Under the pieces are notes generated by a model. The model made no database searches. It saw only the letters and a program-made list of their open reading frames with translations, and was not told where the DNA came from. From NCBI RefSeq assembly GCF_021545785.1, contig NZ_CP079801.1, positions 1,860,001-1,924,000 on the forward strand: a DNA stretch of 64,000 nucleotides, written 5' to 3'. This stretch comes from Halopseudomonas maritima. GTDB taxonomy: Bacteria > Pseudomonadota > Gammaproteobacteria > Pseudomonadales > Pseudomonadaceae. Positions within the stretch are counted from its first letter, which is position 1, and each line of letters starts with the position of its first letter. Position numbers and translations under genes: made by a program. Of the stretch, positions 16,652-26,506 are shown piece after piece.

Positions 16652-18550
16652 GTGGACTTTCCCAGCCGTTTTGACGTCATTGTGGTCGGTGGTGGCCATG
16701 CCGGTACCGAAGCTGCGCTTGCAGCCGCGCGTATGGGCGTGAAGACCCTGCTGCTCAGTCACAACGTCGAGACGCTGGGACAGATGAGCTGCAACCCCGC
16801 CATTGGCGGTATCGGCAAGAGCCACCTGGTGAAAGAGATCGACGCGCTGGGCGGCGCCATGGCGCTGGCGACCGACAAAGCCGGTATCCAGTTTCGCGTA
16901 CTCAACAGCCGCAAGGGCCCGGCGGTACGGGCGACCCGTGCCCAGGCTGACCGTGTGCTGTACAAGGCCGCCATCCGTCACATGCTGGAGAACCAGCCCA
17001 ATCTGTGGATTTTCCAGCAGGCCTGCGATGACCTGATTGTTGAGCAAGAGCAGGTGCGCGGTGTAGTTACCCAGATGGGCCTGCGTTTTCTCGCCGACAA
17101 CGTGGTGCTGACCACCGGCACCTTCCTCGGCGGGCTGATTCATATCGGCCTGGACAACTACTCCGGCGGCCGCGCCGGTGATCCGCCGGCCATTGCCCTG
17201 GCAAAACGCTTACGTGAATTACCCCTGCGGGTTGATCGCCTGAAGACCGGCACGCCACCGCGTATCGACGGGCGCAGTGTTGATTTCAGCCAGATGACCG
17301 TGCAGCCAGGCGATACGCCGATTCCGGTGATGTCGTTCATGGGCAGCGCCGAGCTGCACCCCGAGCAGGTCAACTGCTTCATCACCCACACCAATGAACG
17401 TACCCACGACATCATCCGCGAAAACCTCGACCGCTCCCCCATGTATTCCGGGGTCATCGAGGGCATCGGGCCGCGCTACTGCCCCTCGATCGAAGACAAA
17501 ATTCACCGCTTTGCCGACAAGCAGAGCCACCAGGTGTTTATCGAACCCGAGGGGCTGACCACCCACGAGCTGTATCCCAACGGTATCTCCACCTCGCTGC
17601 CGTTCGACGTGCAGCTGCAGATCGTGCAGTCAATCAAGGGCATGGAAAACGCACACATCCTGCGCCCGGGCTATGCCATCGAATACGATTACTTCAACCC
17701 GCAGGACCTGAAGTACTCGCTGGAAACCAAGGTGATCGACGGCCTGTTCTTTGCCGGTCAGATCAACGGCACCACCGGTTACGAAGAAGCCGGCGCCCAG
17801 GGTCTGCTGGCCGGCCTGAACGCCGCGCGCCGTGCGCAGGAGCTGGATGCCTGGTGTCCGCGCCGTGACGAAGCCTACATCGGGGTACTGGTCGACGACC
17901 TGATTACTATGGGCACCCGCGAGCCCTATCGCATGTTTACCTCGCGTGCCGAATACCGCCTGGTACTGCGTGAAGACAACGCCGATCTGCGCCTGACCGA
18001 GCAGGGCCGTGAGCTGGGGCTGGTCGACGACGCGCGCTGGGCGGCGTTCAACGCCAAGCGCGAAGCCATCGAGCAGGAAACCCAGCGCCTGCGCAGCACC
18101 TGGATACAACCCTCCAGTGCCCACGGCCAGGCCTACAGTGCCCAGTACGGCACGCCGCTGACCCACGAGTACAGCCTGCTCGACTTGCTGCGCCGGCCGG
18201 AAGTGGAATACAGCGCGCTGGTCGCCCTGACTGGCGGCAGCGATGTGCAGGCCGATGCAGCCGAACAGGTCGAGATCCAGGCCAAGTACGCCGGTTATAT
18301 CGAACGCCAGCAGGAAGAGATCGATCGCCTGCGCCAACACGAGCAGACGCGTCTGCCGGAGGATCTGGACTACGCCAGCCTGAACGGTTTGTCCAACGAG
18401 ATTCGCGGCAAGCTGGCTGATGTGCGACCGCAGACGCTGGGCCAGGCCTCGCGCATTCCGGGCGTGACGCCGGCGGCGGTCAGCCTGTTGCTGATTCACC
18501 TGAAAAAACGCAATGCCCTGGGCAGCGGCAGCCTGGCCAGGGAGGCGTGA
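16652..18550 (+). CDS. mnmG: tRNA uridine 5-carboxymethylaminomethyl modification enzyme MnmG (GidA)
   Basis: MnmG (632 residues) is the FAD-binding partner of MnmE in wobble-uridine modification. The N-terminal dinucleotide-binding motif is VIVVGGGHAGTEAALAAARMG; CNPAIGGIGKSHLV and the TGTFLGGLIHIG and NGTTGYEEAGAQG blocks are characteristic. Start is the GTG at 16652, seven bases after GAGGTG. It overlaps rsmG by 4 bp. The upstream spacer contains the DnaA-box cluster. Confidence 0.97.
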   Translation: MDFPSRFDVIVVGGGHAGTEAALAAARMGVKTLLLSHNVETLGQMSCNPAIGGIGKSHLVKEIDALGGAMALATDKAGIQFRVLNSRKGPAVRATRAQADRVLYKAAIRHMLENQPNLWIFQQACDDLIVEQEQVRGVVTQMGLRFLADNVVLTTGTFLGGLIHIGLDNYSGGRAGDPPAIALAKRLRELPLRVDRLKTGTPPRIDGRSVDFSQMTVQPGDTPIPVMSFMGSAELHPEQVNCFITHTNERTHDIIRENLDRSPMYSGVIEGIGPRYCPSIEDKIHRFADKQSHQVFIEPEGLTTHELYPNGISTSLPFDVQLQIVQSIKGMENAHILRPGYAIEYDYFNPQDLKYSLETKVIDGLFFAGQINGTTGYEEAGAQGLLAGLNAARRAQELDAWCPRRDEAYIGVLVDDLITMGTREPYRMFTSRAEYRLVLREDNADLRLTEQGRELGLVDDARWAAFNAKREAIEQETQRLRSTWIQPSSAHGQAYSAQYGTPLTHEYSLLDLLRRPEVEYSALVALTGGSDVQADAAEQVEIQAKYAGYIERQQEEIDRLRQHEQTRLPEDLDYASLNGLSNEIRGKLADVRPQTLGQASRIPGVTPAAVSLLLIHLKKRNALGSGSLAREA

Positions 18551-19191
18551 GCGCGATGGGGCAACACGCAATCGAGCTGGCGCACGGCGCGCGCCAACTG
18601 GGCATCGACCTGACGGAAGACCAGCAGGGCCAATTGCTGGCTTACCTGACCTTGCTGAACAAGTGGAACAAGGCCTACAACCTCACCGCGGTGCGCAACC
18701 CGGACGAGATGGTCAGCCGTCACTTGCTCGACAGCCTGAGCATCCTGCCCTACATCGAAGGCGAGCGTTGGCTGGATGTCGGCAGCGGTGGCGGCATGCC
18801 CGGCGTGATGCTGGCGATCATGTTTCCCGCTCGCCGCTTCACCCTGCTCGACAGCAATGGCAAGAAGACCCGCTTTCTGACCCAGGTAAAAACCGAACTG
18901 GGGCTGAGCAATCTGGAGGTGGTCAACAGCCGGGTGGAGGCGTTCAACGTCGAGCAGCCGTTTGACGGCATTACCTCGCGGGCCTTTGCCTCCCTTGCTG
19001 ATTTCACCCACCTGACCCGCCACCTGGGCAGCCCGGACACACGCTGGCTGGCCATGAAGGGCGTCTATCCGGAAGACGAGCTGGCCGCCATGCCGGTCGA
19101 CTTCCAGCTCGAGAGCAGTGCACAATTGCAGGTTCCCGGTTGCGTCGGCAGCCGCCATCTGTTGATACTGCGACGGATGAATCAGGGCTGA
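18547..19191 (+). CDS. rsmG: 16S rRNA (guanine527-N7)-methyltransferase RsmG (GidB)
   Basis: A 214-residue SAM-dependent methyltransferase that methylates G527 of 16S rRNA. The NKWNKAYNLTAVRNPDEMVSRHLLDSLS block, the SAM-binding WLDVGSGGGMPGVMLAI motif and LLDSNGKKTRFL are diagnostic. The GTG at 18547 overlaps the mnmG stop (GTGA). A GGAGG is only one base before this GTG, so the ATG at 18556 (10 bases downstream of it) is an alternative start that removes three residues. Confidence 0.95.
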   Translation: MSAMGQHAIELAHGARQLGIDLTEDQQGQLLAYLTLLNKWNKAYNLTAVRNPDEMVSRHLLDSLSILPYIEGERWLDVGSGGGMPGVMLAIMFPARRFTLLDSNGKKTRFLTQVKTELGLSNLEVVNSRVEAFNVEQPFDGITSRAFASLADFTHLTRHLGSPDTRWLAMKGVYPEDELAAMPVDFQLESSAQLQVPGCVGSRHLLILRRMNQG

Positions 19192-19208
19192 GATCAAGGG
19201 GGTCATAC

Positions 19209-20012
19209 GTGGGCAAGGTGCTGGCAATTGCCAACCAGAAAGGCGGTGTGGGAAAGACCACCACCACGATCAATCTCGCCGCCTCGCTGGCCGCAACCAA
19301 GCGCAAGGTGCTGCTGATCGATCTCGACCCCCAGGGCAACGCGACCATGGGCAGCGGCATCGACAAGGCCAACCTGGACAACTCGGTGTATGAGCTGCTG
19401 ACCGGGCAGTGCGAGTTTGCCGATGCGGTCTGCCGCTCGGAGCACGGCGGCTACGATCTGCTGCCGGCCAACGGCGACCTGACTGCCGCCGAAGTCGAGC
19501 TGATCAACATCAAGATGAAAGAGAGCCGGCTGCGCTACGCGCTGGTCAATGCGCGCGAGCACTACGACTTCATCCTGATCGACTGCCCGCCGTCGCTGAA
19601 CATGCTGACCGTCAACGGCCTGGTGGCCGCCGATGGGGTAATTATTCCGATGCAGTGCGAGTATTACGCGCTGGAAGGTCTGTCGGCACTGGTCAACACC
19701 ATCAGCCGGATCAGCTCGGTGTTGAATCCGACTCTGCAGATCGAGGGCCTGCTGCGCACCATGTACGACCCGCGCAATAGCCTGACGCTGGATGTATCCG
19801 CCCAACTTAGCGCGCATTTTGGCGACAAGCTCTACCAGACTGTGATTCCGCGCAACGTACGGCTGGCCGAGGCGCCCAGCTTCGGCATGCCGGCACTGGC
19901 CTACGACAAGCAGTCGCGCGGCGCCGTTGCCTATCTGGCACTGGCCGGCGAAGTGGTACGCCGCAGCAAAAAGGCAGCCAAGGCGGCTGCCGTTACCGAT
20001 TTGAACGATTGA
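19209..20012 (+). CDS. parA: Chromosome-partitioning ATPase ParA (Soj)
   Basis: This 267-residue Walker-type ATPase drives segregation of ParB-bound origins. It starts VGKVLAIANQKGGVGKTTTTINLAAS, with the deviant Walker A KGGVGKTT, and contains LLIDLDPQGNAT and ILIDCPPSLNML. I start at the GTG at 19209, preceded by AAGGGG; the longer open frame overlaps rsmG and has no homology. parB follows after 17 bp, and three parS sites are in this window. Confidence 0.96.
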   Translation: MGKVLAIANQKGGVGKTTTTINLAASLAATKRKVLLIDLDPQGNATMGSGIDKANLDNSVYELLTGQCEFADAVCRSEHGGYDLLPANGDLTAAEVELINIKMKESRLRYALVNAREHYDFILIDCPPSLNMLTVNGLVAADGVIIPMQCEYYALEGLSALVNTISRISSVLNPTLQIEGLLRTMYDPRNSLTLDVSAQLSAHFGDKLYQTVIPRNVRLAEAPSFGMPALAYDKQSRGAVAYLALAGEVVRRSKKAAKAAAVTDLND

Positions 20013-20029
20013 CGACAAGGACAACCAGC

Positions 20030-20890
20030 ATGGCGGGCAAGAAGCGCGGCTTGGGACGGGGACTGGACGCACTGCTGAGTGCAGGCGCCGGCGCGGCCAG
20101 CGAGAACGACAGCCAGGATCAGATCCTCAAGGAACTGCCGGTAGATCTGGTCCAGCGCGGCAAGTATCAGCCCCGCCGGGACATGGACCCGCAGGCGCTG
20201 GAGGAACTCGCTGAGTCGATTCGTGCCCAGGGCGTGATGCAGCCCATCGTTGTGCGCCCGATCAGCGAAGGCCGTTACGAGATCATCGCCGGTGAGCGCC
20301 GCTGGCGCGCCAGCCAGCTGGCCGGCCTGGACAGTATTCCGGCAGTCATCCGCGAAGTGCCGGATGAAGCTGCCATCGCCATGGCGCTGATCGAGAACAT
20401 CCAGCGCGAAGACCTCAACCCGATCGAGGAAGCCATCGCCCTGCAGCGGCTGCAGCAGGAGTTTGAACTGACCCAGCAGCAGGTGGCTGACGCCGTCGGC
20501 AAATCGCGGGTCAGCATCACCAATCTGCTGCGCCTGATGAGCCTGCCGGAAGACGTCAAGCTGATGCTTGAGCGCGGCGACCTGGAAATGGGCCATGCTC
20601 GTGCATTGCTCGGCCTGCCGGCCGAGCAGCAGACCACCGCAGCACGGCAGGTTGTCGCCAAAGGGCTGACCGTTCGTCAGACCGAAGCGCTGGTGCGCCA
20701 GTGGCTAAACCCCAGAAGGGATGCGACACAACAGCGCACCAACCCCGACGTGGAGCGTCTGCAACAGGACCTGGGCGAACGTCTGGGGGCCGATGTGAAG
20801 TTGCAGCATGGTGCCCGCGGTAAGGGCCGGCTGGTCATCAGCTACAGCTCGCTTGACGAGCTTGATGGCATTCTCGAGCACATCCGCTAA
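20030..20890 (+). CDS. parB: Chromosome-partitioning protein ParB (Spo0J)
   Basis: ParB (286 residues) is the parS-binding CTP-dependent clamp. It starts MAGKKRGLGRGLDALL, contains the GERRWRASQLAGL CTP-binding box and the ALIENIQREDLNPIEEA block, a helix-turn-helix (QQQVADAVGKSRVSITNLLRL), and a C-terminal dimerisation region. Start chosen at the ATG at 20030 with AAGGA upstream. It should act on the parS sites at 3028, 3661 and 34023. Confidence 0.96.
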   Translation: MAGKKRGLGRGLDALLSAGAGAASENDSQDQILKELPVDLVQRGKYQPRRDMDPQALEELAESIRAQGVMQPIVVRPISEGRYEIIAGERRWRASQLAGLDSIPAVIREVPDEAAIAMALIENIQREDLNPIEEAIALQRLQQEFELTQQQVADAVGKSRVSITNLLRLMSLPEDVKLMLERGDLEMGHARALLGLPAEQQTTAARQVVAKGLTVRQTEALVRQWLNPRRDATQQRTNPDVERLQQDLGERLGADVKLQHGARGKGRLVISYSSLDELDGILEHIR

Positions 20891-21093
20891 GCTCTTGCGA
20901 ACGCGCAAGCGGCGTCACTGCTGGCCTGACAAGGCTTTGCCAATTATTACAAAAGATGACCGCCAGGCGGCCCATCCGGTGTTTTGACCACAACATGTAG
21001 TGCCTGATCCCAAGGCACAACCAAAGCAGCCGGGGATGCCACGCAGATCAGGCAGCATGCGCCCTCGCGCCATGTAGTGCCGCGCCTGTTTGG
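20891..21093. other. Gene-free spacer between parB and the atp promoter
   Basis: No convincing gene was found between parB and atpI apart from the atp promoter. A weak 6-bp hairpin (cttgcg-aacg-cgcaag, about 20894-20909) directly follows parB and could help end its transcript. Confidence 0.5.
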
Positions 21094-21122
21094 TTGCTAC
21101 TGACAGGGCTAACACATATAAT
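21094..21122 (+). promoter_or_regulatory. Promoter of the atp operon
   Basis: TTGCTA (21094-21099) and a perfect TATAAT (21117-21122) are spaced by 17 bp, about 120 bp before atpI. It is the best promoter in the parB-atpI gap. Confidence 0.78.
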
Positions 21123-21243
21123 CACCGGCGCTTTAGGGGGCGGCCACACGAATCCCCGCGCCAGGTGCGCGCGCGTTGAGGTGGCCGGATAGCCCGGTAA
21201 TTTGTGTCACGCATGCACCACCGGCAGGGGTGAACGAGTACAG

Positions 21244-21642
21244 ATGACGACAATGAAGACCAATGCCATTCGTCGTCCCCCGCTGCTCAAGTGGTTCGCG
21301 TTTCAGGCTGTCGTTGTGATGTTGATGGGGGCGCTCTTCTGGATTAAAAGCCCCGTGGCGGCATACTCCGCCCTGGTGGGAGGGCTTATTTTCCTCTTGC
21401 CCAATGTGTATTTCGCGCTCAAGGCTTTCAGGTACACCGGGGCGCGCGCTGCAAAGCAGATAATGGATTCTTTTTACAAGGGTGAGGCCGGCAAGCTCAT
21501 CCTTTGCGCTGTCCTCTTTGCGATAGCGTTCAAAAGTATTAAGCCGATTGATGTATCGGCACTGTTTCTTACATTTGCGATCATGCTGGTCACGAACTGG
21601 CTAACACCTGCGGTAATGGGTGGAAAAACGCAGCACAGCTAA
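21244..21642 (+). CDS. atpI: ATP synthase accessory protein AtpI
   Basis: A 132-residue membrane protein with about four hydrophobic segments, first gene of the atp operon. AtpI helps assemble the c-ring in the membrane. The segments FQAVVVMLMGALFWIK, AYSALVGGLIFLLPNVYFALKAF and LFLTFAIMLVTNWLTP match the family. I chose the ATG at 21244; another ATG lies at 21253. It ends 17 bp before atpB. Confidence 0.88.
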   Translation: MTTMKTNAIRRPPLLKWFAFQAVVVMLMGALFWIKSPVAAYSALVGGLIFLLPNVYFALKAFRYTGARAAKQIMDSFYKGEAGKLILCAVLFAIAFKSIKPIDVSALFLTFAIMLVTNWLTPAVMGGKTQHS

Positions 21643-21659
21643 AGGACCTGAGGAACGTT

Positions 21660-22535
21660 ATGGCAGGCGCTACCGCATCAGATTACATTAAGCACCACCT
21701 TCAGAACCTGACCTACGGGAAACTCCCGGCCGGTTATGAGCGTACCGATGGTACTGTTCTGAGTCAGGACACCTGGACCATGGCTCACGGCGCTCAGGAA
21801 GCGTCCGACATGGGCTTCATGGCTATTCACGTAGACACCATCGGCTGGTCCCTGTTCCTCGGTGCGCTGTTCTTGTTCATCTTCCGCATGGCGGCCAAGA
21901 AAGCCACCTCCGGTGTGCCCGGCGGCCTGCAGAACTTCGTTGAAATGATGGTCGAGTTTGTCGATCAGAGCGTCAAGGAAACCTTCCACGGTCGCAACAA
22001 GGTGATCGCACCGCTGTCGCTGACCATCTTCTGCTGGGTCTTCCTGATGAACTTCATGGACTTGATCCCCGTCGACTTCCTGCCGCAGCTGTTCAGCATG
22101 GCCGGTGTCGAATACATGAAGGTCGTACCCACTACTGACGTCAACGCGACGCTGGGCATGTCCCTGTCGGTCTTCGCGCTGATCATCTTCTACAGCATCA
22201 AGGTCAAGGGCGTTGGCGGCTTCCTCGGTGAGCTGACCCTGCACCCCTTCTCCTCCAGCAACATTTTCCTGAAGGTCCTTCTGATCCCGGTCAACCTGCT
22301 GCTTGAAGGCGTCAGCCTGCTGGCCAAACCGGTCTCTCTCGCCCTGCGTCTGTTCGGTAACCTGTACGCCGGCGAGCTGATCTTCATCCTGATCGCTCTG
22401 CTGCCCTTCTGGGCTCAGTGGGCGCTGTCCGTGCCGTGGGCTATCTTCCACATTCTGATCATCACGCTGCAGGCATTCATCTTCATGATGCTGACCATCG
22501 TGTACCTCAGCATGGCGCACGAAGACAGTCACTGA
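21660..22535 (+). CDS. atpB: F1Fo ATP synthase subunit a
   Basis: Subunit a (291 residues) forms the proton half-channels of Fo in the inner membrane. The essential arginine is in the conserved LALRLFGNLYAGELIFIL segment near the C-terminus. Several long hydrophobic helices are present, and length fits pseudomonads. It lies 17 bp after atpI and 70 bp before atpE. Confidence 0.97.
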   Translation: MAGATASDYIKHHLQNLTYGKLPAGYERTDGTVLSQDTWTMAHGAQEASDMGFMAIHVDTIGWSLFLGALFLFIFRMAAKKATSGVPGGLQNFVEMMVEFVDQSVKETFHGRNKVIAPLSLTIFCWVFLMNFMDLIPVDFLPQLFSMAGVEYMKVVPTTDVNATLGMSLSVFALIIFYSIKVKGVGGFLGELTLHPFSSSNIFLKVLLIPVNLLLEGVSLLAKPVSLALRLFGNLYAGELIFILIALLPFWAQWALSVPWAIFHILIITLQAFIFMMLTIVYLSMAHEDSH

Positions 22536-22605
22536 TCAGGCGATAACGATTTAGTTCTACCCGAAAACCCATAACTTGCAATTAACTGAAAACTGGGAGC
22601 TTTAA

Positions 22606-22860
22606 ATGGAAACTGTAGTTGGAATGACCGCGATTGCCGTAGCACTGCTGATTGGCCTGGGCGCACTGGGCACTGCAATTGGCTTTGGTATCCTGGGTGG
22701 CAAATTCCTGGAAGGCGCAGCGCGTCAGCCTGAAATGATCCCCGCCCTGCAGGTGAAAATGTTCATCGTCGCCGGTCTGCTCGACGCCGTAACCATGATC
22801 GGTGTTGGTATCGCTCTGTTCTTCACCTTTGCCAACCCCTTCATTGCCCAAGTTGCTTAA
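22606..22860 (+). CDS. atpE: F1Fo ATP synthase subunit c
   Basis: An 84-residue two-helix hairpin protein that forms the rotating c-ring. The proton-carrying acidic residue is Asp60 (FIVAGLLDAVTMIGVG), and the polar loop is RQPEM. The residues around Asp60 are those of proton-type rings; I see no sodium-binding pattern. A ggagc ribosome-binding site precedes the ATG. Confidence 0.97.
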   Translation: METVVGMTAIAVALLIGLGALGTAIGFGILGGKFLEGAARQPEMIPALQVKMFIVAGLLDAVTMIGVGIALFFTFANPFIAQVA

Positions 22861-22923
22861 TGCAGTCGCCGGTAACGGCGACTCCAACTTGATGGTTTTG
22901 AATAACAGGCAAGAGGTGAAGAC

Positions 22924-23394
22924 GTGAACATCAATTTGACGATACTCGGTCAAGCGATCGCGTTCTTCATCTTCGTGGTGTTCTGCATGAAGTACGTGTG
23001 GCCTCCGGTCATCGCTGCTCTGCAGGAGCGCCAGAAGAAGATCGCAGACGGCCTTGCAGCCTCTGATCGCGCCGCCAAGGACCTGGAACTGACACAAGAG
23101 AAGTCAGCCCAGGAACTGCGTCAGGCAAAAGAGCAGGCCGCAGCACTGATTGAGCAAGCTAACAAGCGTGCCAACCAGATTGTTGAAGGCTCCAAAGAAG
23201 ACGCTCGTAAAGAAGGCGAGAAGATTCTGGCTCAGGCCCAGGCGGAAATCGAACAGCAGCGCATCAAGGCCAGAGACGCTCTGCGCGCCGAAATCGCTGC
23301 CATCGCAGTGGCTGGCGCCGAGAAGATTCTGGAAACTTCTGTCGACGCTGACAAGCACGGTGACATGCTGAACAAGCTGGTAGCCGAACTCTAA
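22924..23394 (+). CDS. atpF: F1Fo ATP synthase subunit b
   Basis: Subunit b (156 residues) is the peripheral stalk. One N-terminal membrane helix (ILGQAIAFFIFVVFCMKYVWPPVI) is followed by a long, charged, Ala-rich coiled coil. Start is the GTG at 22924, preceded by AGAGGTG. It ends 11 bp before atpH. Confidence 0.96.
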   Translation: MNINLTILGQAIAFFIFVVFCMKYVWPPVIAALQERQKKIADGLAASDRAAKDLELTQEKSAQELRQAKEQAAALIEQANKRANQIVEGSKEDARKEGEKILAQAQAEIEQQRIKARDALRAEIAAIAVAGAEKILETSVDADKHGDMLNKLVAEL

Positions 23395-23405
23395 GCGAGG
23401 TCATC

Positions 23406-23942
23406 ATGGCAGAACTGATTACGCTGGCCCGCCCCTACGCCAAAGCGGCATTTGAGCGGGCAAAAGCCCAACAGGCGCTGGCCGAATGGGCCGAGGTGCT
23501 GAACGCTGCTGGCCAGGTGGCCGCAGACGAGGCAACTCGCCAGCTGCTGACCGATCCGGGTCTGGCGGAACAGAAGAAAGCCGAGGTCATCCTCGAGTGC
23601 ACCGGTCAATCGGTGTCCGAGGAGCAACGCAACTTTCTGATGATCCTCGCCGATAACCGCAGGCTTGCCCTGCTGCCCGAGATCGCGACGCTATTCAACA
23701 GCTTCCGAGCTGAACTTGAGCGCACCATCGACATCAACGTCAGTTCGGCTTTCGAGCTGACTGATGCACAGCAGCAGCAGCTTGCTCAGGCGCTGTCCAA
23801 AAAGCTCGATCGCAATGTGCGCATCGACGCGACGCTGGACAAGTCACTGATTGGTGGACTGGTTGTTCGCACCGGCGACCTGGTCATCGACGCCTCCGTG
23901 CGCGGAAAGCTGACCAAACTGGCCGAGTCGTTGGGCTCCTGA
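23406..23942 (+). CDS. atpH: F1Fo ATP synthase subunit delta
   Basis: Subunit delta (178 residues) links the peripheral stalk to the top of F1. The N-terminus MAELITLARPYAKAAFERA and the C-terminal IGGLVVRTGDLVIDASVRGKLTKLAESL are typical. It sits between atpF and atpA with short spacers. Confidence 0.96.
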   Translation: MAELITLARPYAKAAFERAKAQQALAEWAEVLNAAGQVAADEATRQLLTDPGLAEQKKAEVILECTGQSVSEEQRNFLMILADNRRLALLPEIATLFNSFRAELERTIDINVSSAFELTDAQQQQLAQALSKKLDRNVRIDATLDKSLIGGLVVRTGDLVIDASVRGKLTKLAESLGS

Positions 23943-23971
23943 TTTCAGCATAAGGTTTTGAGGATAAAGGC

Positions 23972-25516
23972 ATGCAACAACTGAATCCATCAGAGATCAG
24001 TGACATCATCAAGAAGCGGATCGAGCAGCTCGATATCTCTTCTCAAGCACGCAACGAAGGTACGATTCTTTCCGTATCTGACGGTATCGTGCGGATTCAC
24101 GGTCTCGCCGATGTAATGTACGGGGAAATGCTCGAGTTTCCCGAAGGCGTCTTTGGTATGGCACTCAACCTGGAGCAAGACTCCGTTGGTGCGGTAATCC
24201 TGGGCGACTACCTGGGTCTGGCCGAAGGCATGACCGTCAAGTGCACCGGTCGCATCCTGGAAGTGCCGGTTGGTCCGGAACTGCTGGGTCGCGTTGTTAA
24301 CGCACTGGGCGCGCCGATCGACGGCAAGGGCGACATCAACGCCAACGCTACCGACGCGGTAGAAAAGGTTGCGCCGGGCGTGATCTGGCGTAAGTCGGTC
24401 GACCAGCCCATCCAGACTGGCTACAAGGCCGTCGACGCGATGGTTCCGGTAGGTCGTGGTCAGCGTGAGCTGATCATCGGTGACCGCCAGACTGGTAAGA
24501 CCGCCATGGCCGTTGACGCCATCATCAACCAGAAAGGTTCCGGCGTTAAGTGTGTCTACGTCGCTGTTGGTCAGAAGCAATCGACCATCGCCAACGTGGT
24601 ACGCAAGCTGGAAGAGCACGATGCCATGGGTCACACCGTGATCGTTGCCGCTTCTGCTTCTGACCCGGCTGCCCTGCAGTTCCTGGCGCCCTACGCCGGC
24701 TGCACCATGGGTGAATACTTCCGCGACCGCGGCGAAGACGCTCTGATCATCTATGATGACCTGTCCAAGCAAGCCGTTGCCTACCGTCAGATCTCCCTGC
24801 TGCTGCGCCGCCCGCCGGGCCGTGAAGCTTACCCGGGTGACGTGTTCTATCTCCACAGCCGTCTGCTGGAGCGCGCTTCCCGCGTTTCCGAAGAGTACGT
24901 CGAGAAGTTCACCAACGGTGCCGTAACTGGCAAGACTGGCTCGCTGACCGCTCTGCCGATCATCGAAACCCAGGCTGGCGACGTGTCCGCGTTCGTACCG
25001 ACCAACGTGATTTCCATCACCGACGGTCAGATCTTCCTGGAGTCCAACCTGTTCAACTCGGGTGTCCGTCCGGCCGTTAACGCCGGTGTATCGGTATCCC
25101 GTGTAGGTGGTGCTGCGCAGACCAAGATCATCAAGAAGCTGTCCGGTGGTATCCGTACCGCACTGGCACAGTACCGTGAGCTGGCTGCATTCGCCCAGTT
25201 CGCCTCTGATCTGGACGAAGCCACCCGTAAGCAGCTGGAGCACGGTCAGCGTGTTACCGAGCTGATGAAACAGGACCAGTACGCGCCGATGTCCATCGCC
25301 GAGATGGGTGTCAGCCTGTTCGCAGCCGAGAAGGGCTTCCTGTCCGACGTCGAGCAGAACAAGGTCGGTGCTTTCGAGAAAGCCATGATTGCCTACTTCA
25401 AATCTGAGCACGCAGACCTGCTTGCCAAGATCAACGAAAAGGGCGATTACAACGACGATATCGAAGCAGGCATCAAAGCCGGCATCGAGAAGTTCAAGGC
25501 GACCCAGAGCTGGTAA
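23972..25516 (+). CDS. atpA: F1Fo ATP synthase subunit alpha
   Basis: The alpha subunit (514 residues) carries the non-catalytic nucleotide sites of F1. It has Walker A GDRQTGKTA, the ALIIYDDLSKQAVAYRQISLLLRRPPGREAYPGDVFY region split over its typical positions, and begins MQQLNPSEISDIIKKRIEQL. Length is normal. Codon use is strongly biased toward C-ending codons, as for highly expressed genes. Confidence 0.98.
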   Translation: MQQLNPSEISDIIKKRIEQLDISSQARNEGTILSVSDGIVRIHGLADVMYGEMLEFPEGVFGMALNLEQDSVGAVILGDYLGLAEGMTVKCTGRILEVPVGPELLGRVVNALGAPIDGKGDINANATDAVEKVAPGVIWRKSVDQPIQTGYKAVDAMVPVGRGQRELIIGDRQTGKTAMAVDAIINQKGSGVKCVYVAVGQKQSTIANVVRKLEEHDAMGHTVIVAASASDPAALQFLAPYAGCTMGEYFRDRGEDALIIYDDLSKQAVAYRQISLLLRRPPGREAYPGDVFYLHSRLLERASRVSEEYVEKFTNGAVTGKTGSLTALPIIETQAGDVSAFVPTNVISITDGQIFLESNLFNSGVRPAVNAGVSVSRVGGAAQTKIIKKLSGGIRTALAQYRELAAFAQFASDLDEATRKQLEHGQRVTELMKQDQYAPMSIAEMGVSLFAAEKGFLSDVEQNKVGAFEKAMIAYFKSEHADLLAKINEKGDYNDDIEAGIKAGIEKFKATQSW

Positions 25517-25592
25517 GCCGACGGCGGGGCGCAGCGTGAGCTGAGCCCCGCTTCGCGCGATCCGGCCAAGGGCAAACCTGGAAAGGTGTGAC

Positions 25593-26456
25593 ATGGCAGG
25601 CGCAAAAGAGATTCGCGGCAAGATCGCGAGTATTAAAAGTACGCAGAAGATCACCAGCGCCATGGAAAAGGTGGCGGTCAGCAAGATGCGCAAGGCACAA
25701 CAGCGCATGACGGCCAGCCGCCCGTACGCTGAGCGTATCCAGCAGGTGATCGGTCATTTGGCCAACGCCAACCCCGAGTACCGCCACGCGTTCATGCAAG
25801 AGCGTGAAGTCAAGCGTGTCGGTTACATCGTGGTGAGCACGGATCGCGGTCTGTGCGGCGGCCTGAACACTAACCTGTTCAAGGCTCTGGTCAACAGCAT
25901 GAAAGAATGGCGTGACCGTAACGTCGAAACCGAACTCTGTGTTATCGGCAGCAAGGGCGCTTCCTTCTTCCGTAGCTACGGTGGCAACGTTGTCGCCGCG
26001 ATCAGCAACCTGGGCGAAAAGCCTGCGTTGAACGACCTGATCGGTAGCGTCAAAGTGATGCTGGACGGCTACAACGAAGGACGCATCGACCGTCTGTACC
26101 TGGTCTCCAACGGCTTCGTCAATACCATGGTTCAGCAGCCCAAAGTGGAACAGATGATTCCGCTGGTGCCTTCCGAAGACGAAGGCGCACAGAAAGGCAG
26201 CTGGGACTATCTGTACGAGCCCGATGCCCGGGAACTGCTTGATGGACTGCTGGTGCGGTACATCGAGTCCCAGGTCTACCAGGCTGTGGTCGAAAACAAT
26301 GCCTGTGAACAGGCAGCCCGGATGATCGCGATGAAGAACGCGACTGACAACGCCGGTGAGCTCATCAACAATCTGCAGCTCATCTACAACAAGGCTCGTC
26401 AGGCAGCGATCACGCAGGAAATTTCGGAAATCGTCGGCGGCGCCGCCGCGGTTTGA
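25593..26456 (+). CDS. atpG: F1Fo ATP synthase subunit gamma
   Basis: The gamma subunit (287 residues) is the central rotor shaft. Both coiled-coil ends are conserved: MAGAKEIRGKIASIKSTQKIT at the start, and the AARMIAMKNATDNAGELI then LIYNKARQAAITQEISEIVGG at the end. It lies 76 bp after atpA and 50 bp before atpD. Confidence 0.97.
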   Translation: MAGAKEIRGKIASIKSTQKITSAMEKVAVSKMRKAQQRMTASRPYAERIQQVIGHLANANPEYRHAFMQEREVKRVGYIVVSTDRGLCGGLNTNLFKALVNSMKEWRDRNVETELCVIGSKGASFFRSYGGNVVAAISNLGEKPALNDLIGSVKVMLDGYNEGRIDRLYLVSNGFVNTMVQQPKVEQMIPLVPSEDEGAQKGSWDYLYEPDARELLDGLLVRYIESQVYQAVVENNACEQAARMIAMKNATDNAGELINNLQLIYNKARQAAITQEISEIVGGAAAV

Positions 26457-26506
26457 GGCGACCCGGTTTAACCGGAACGGTTTCAACCATTTAGAGGAAC
26501 CAACAA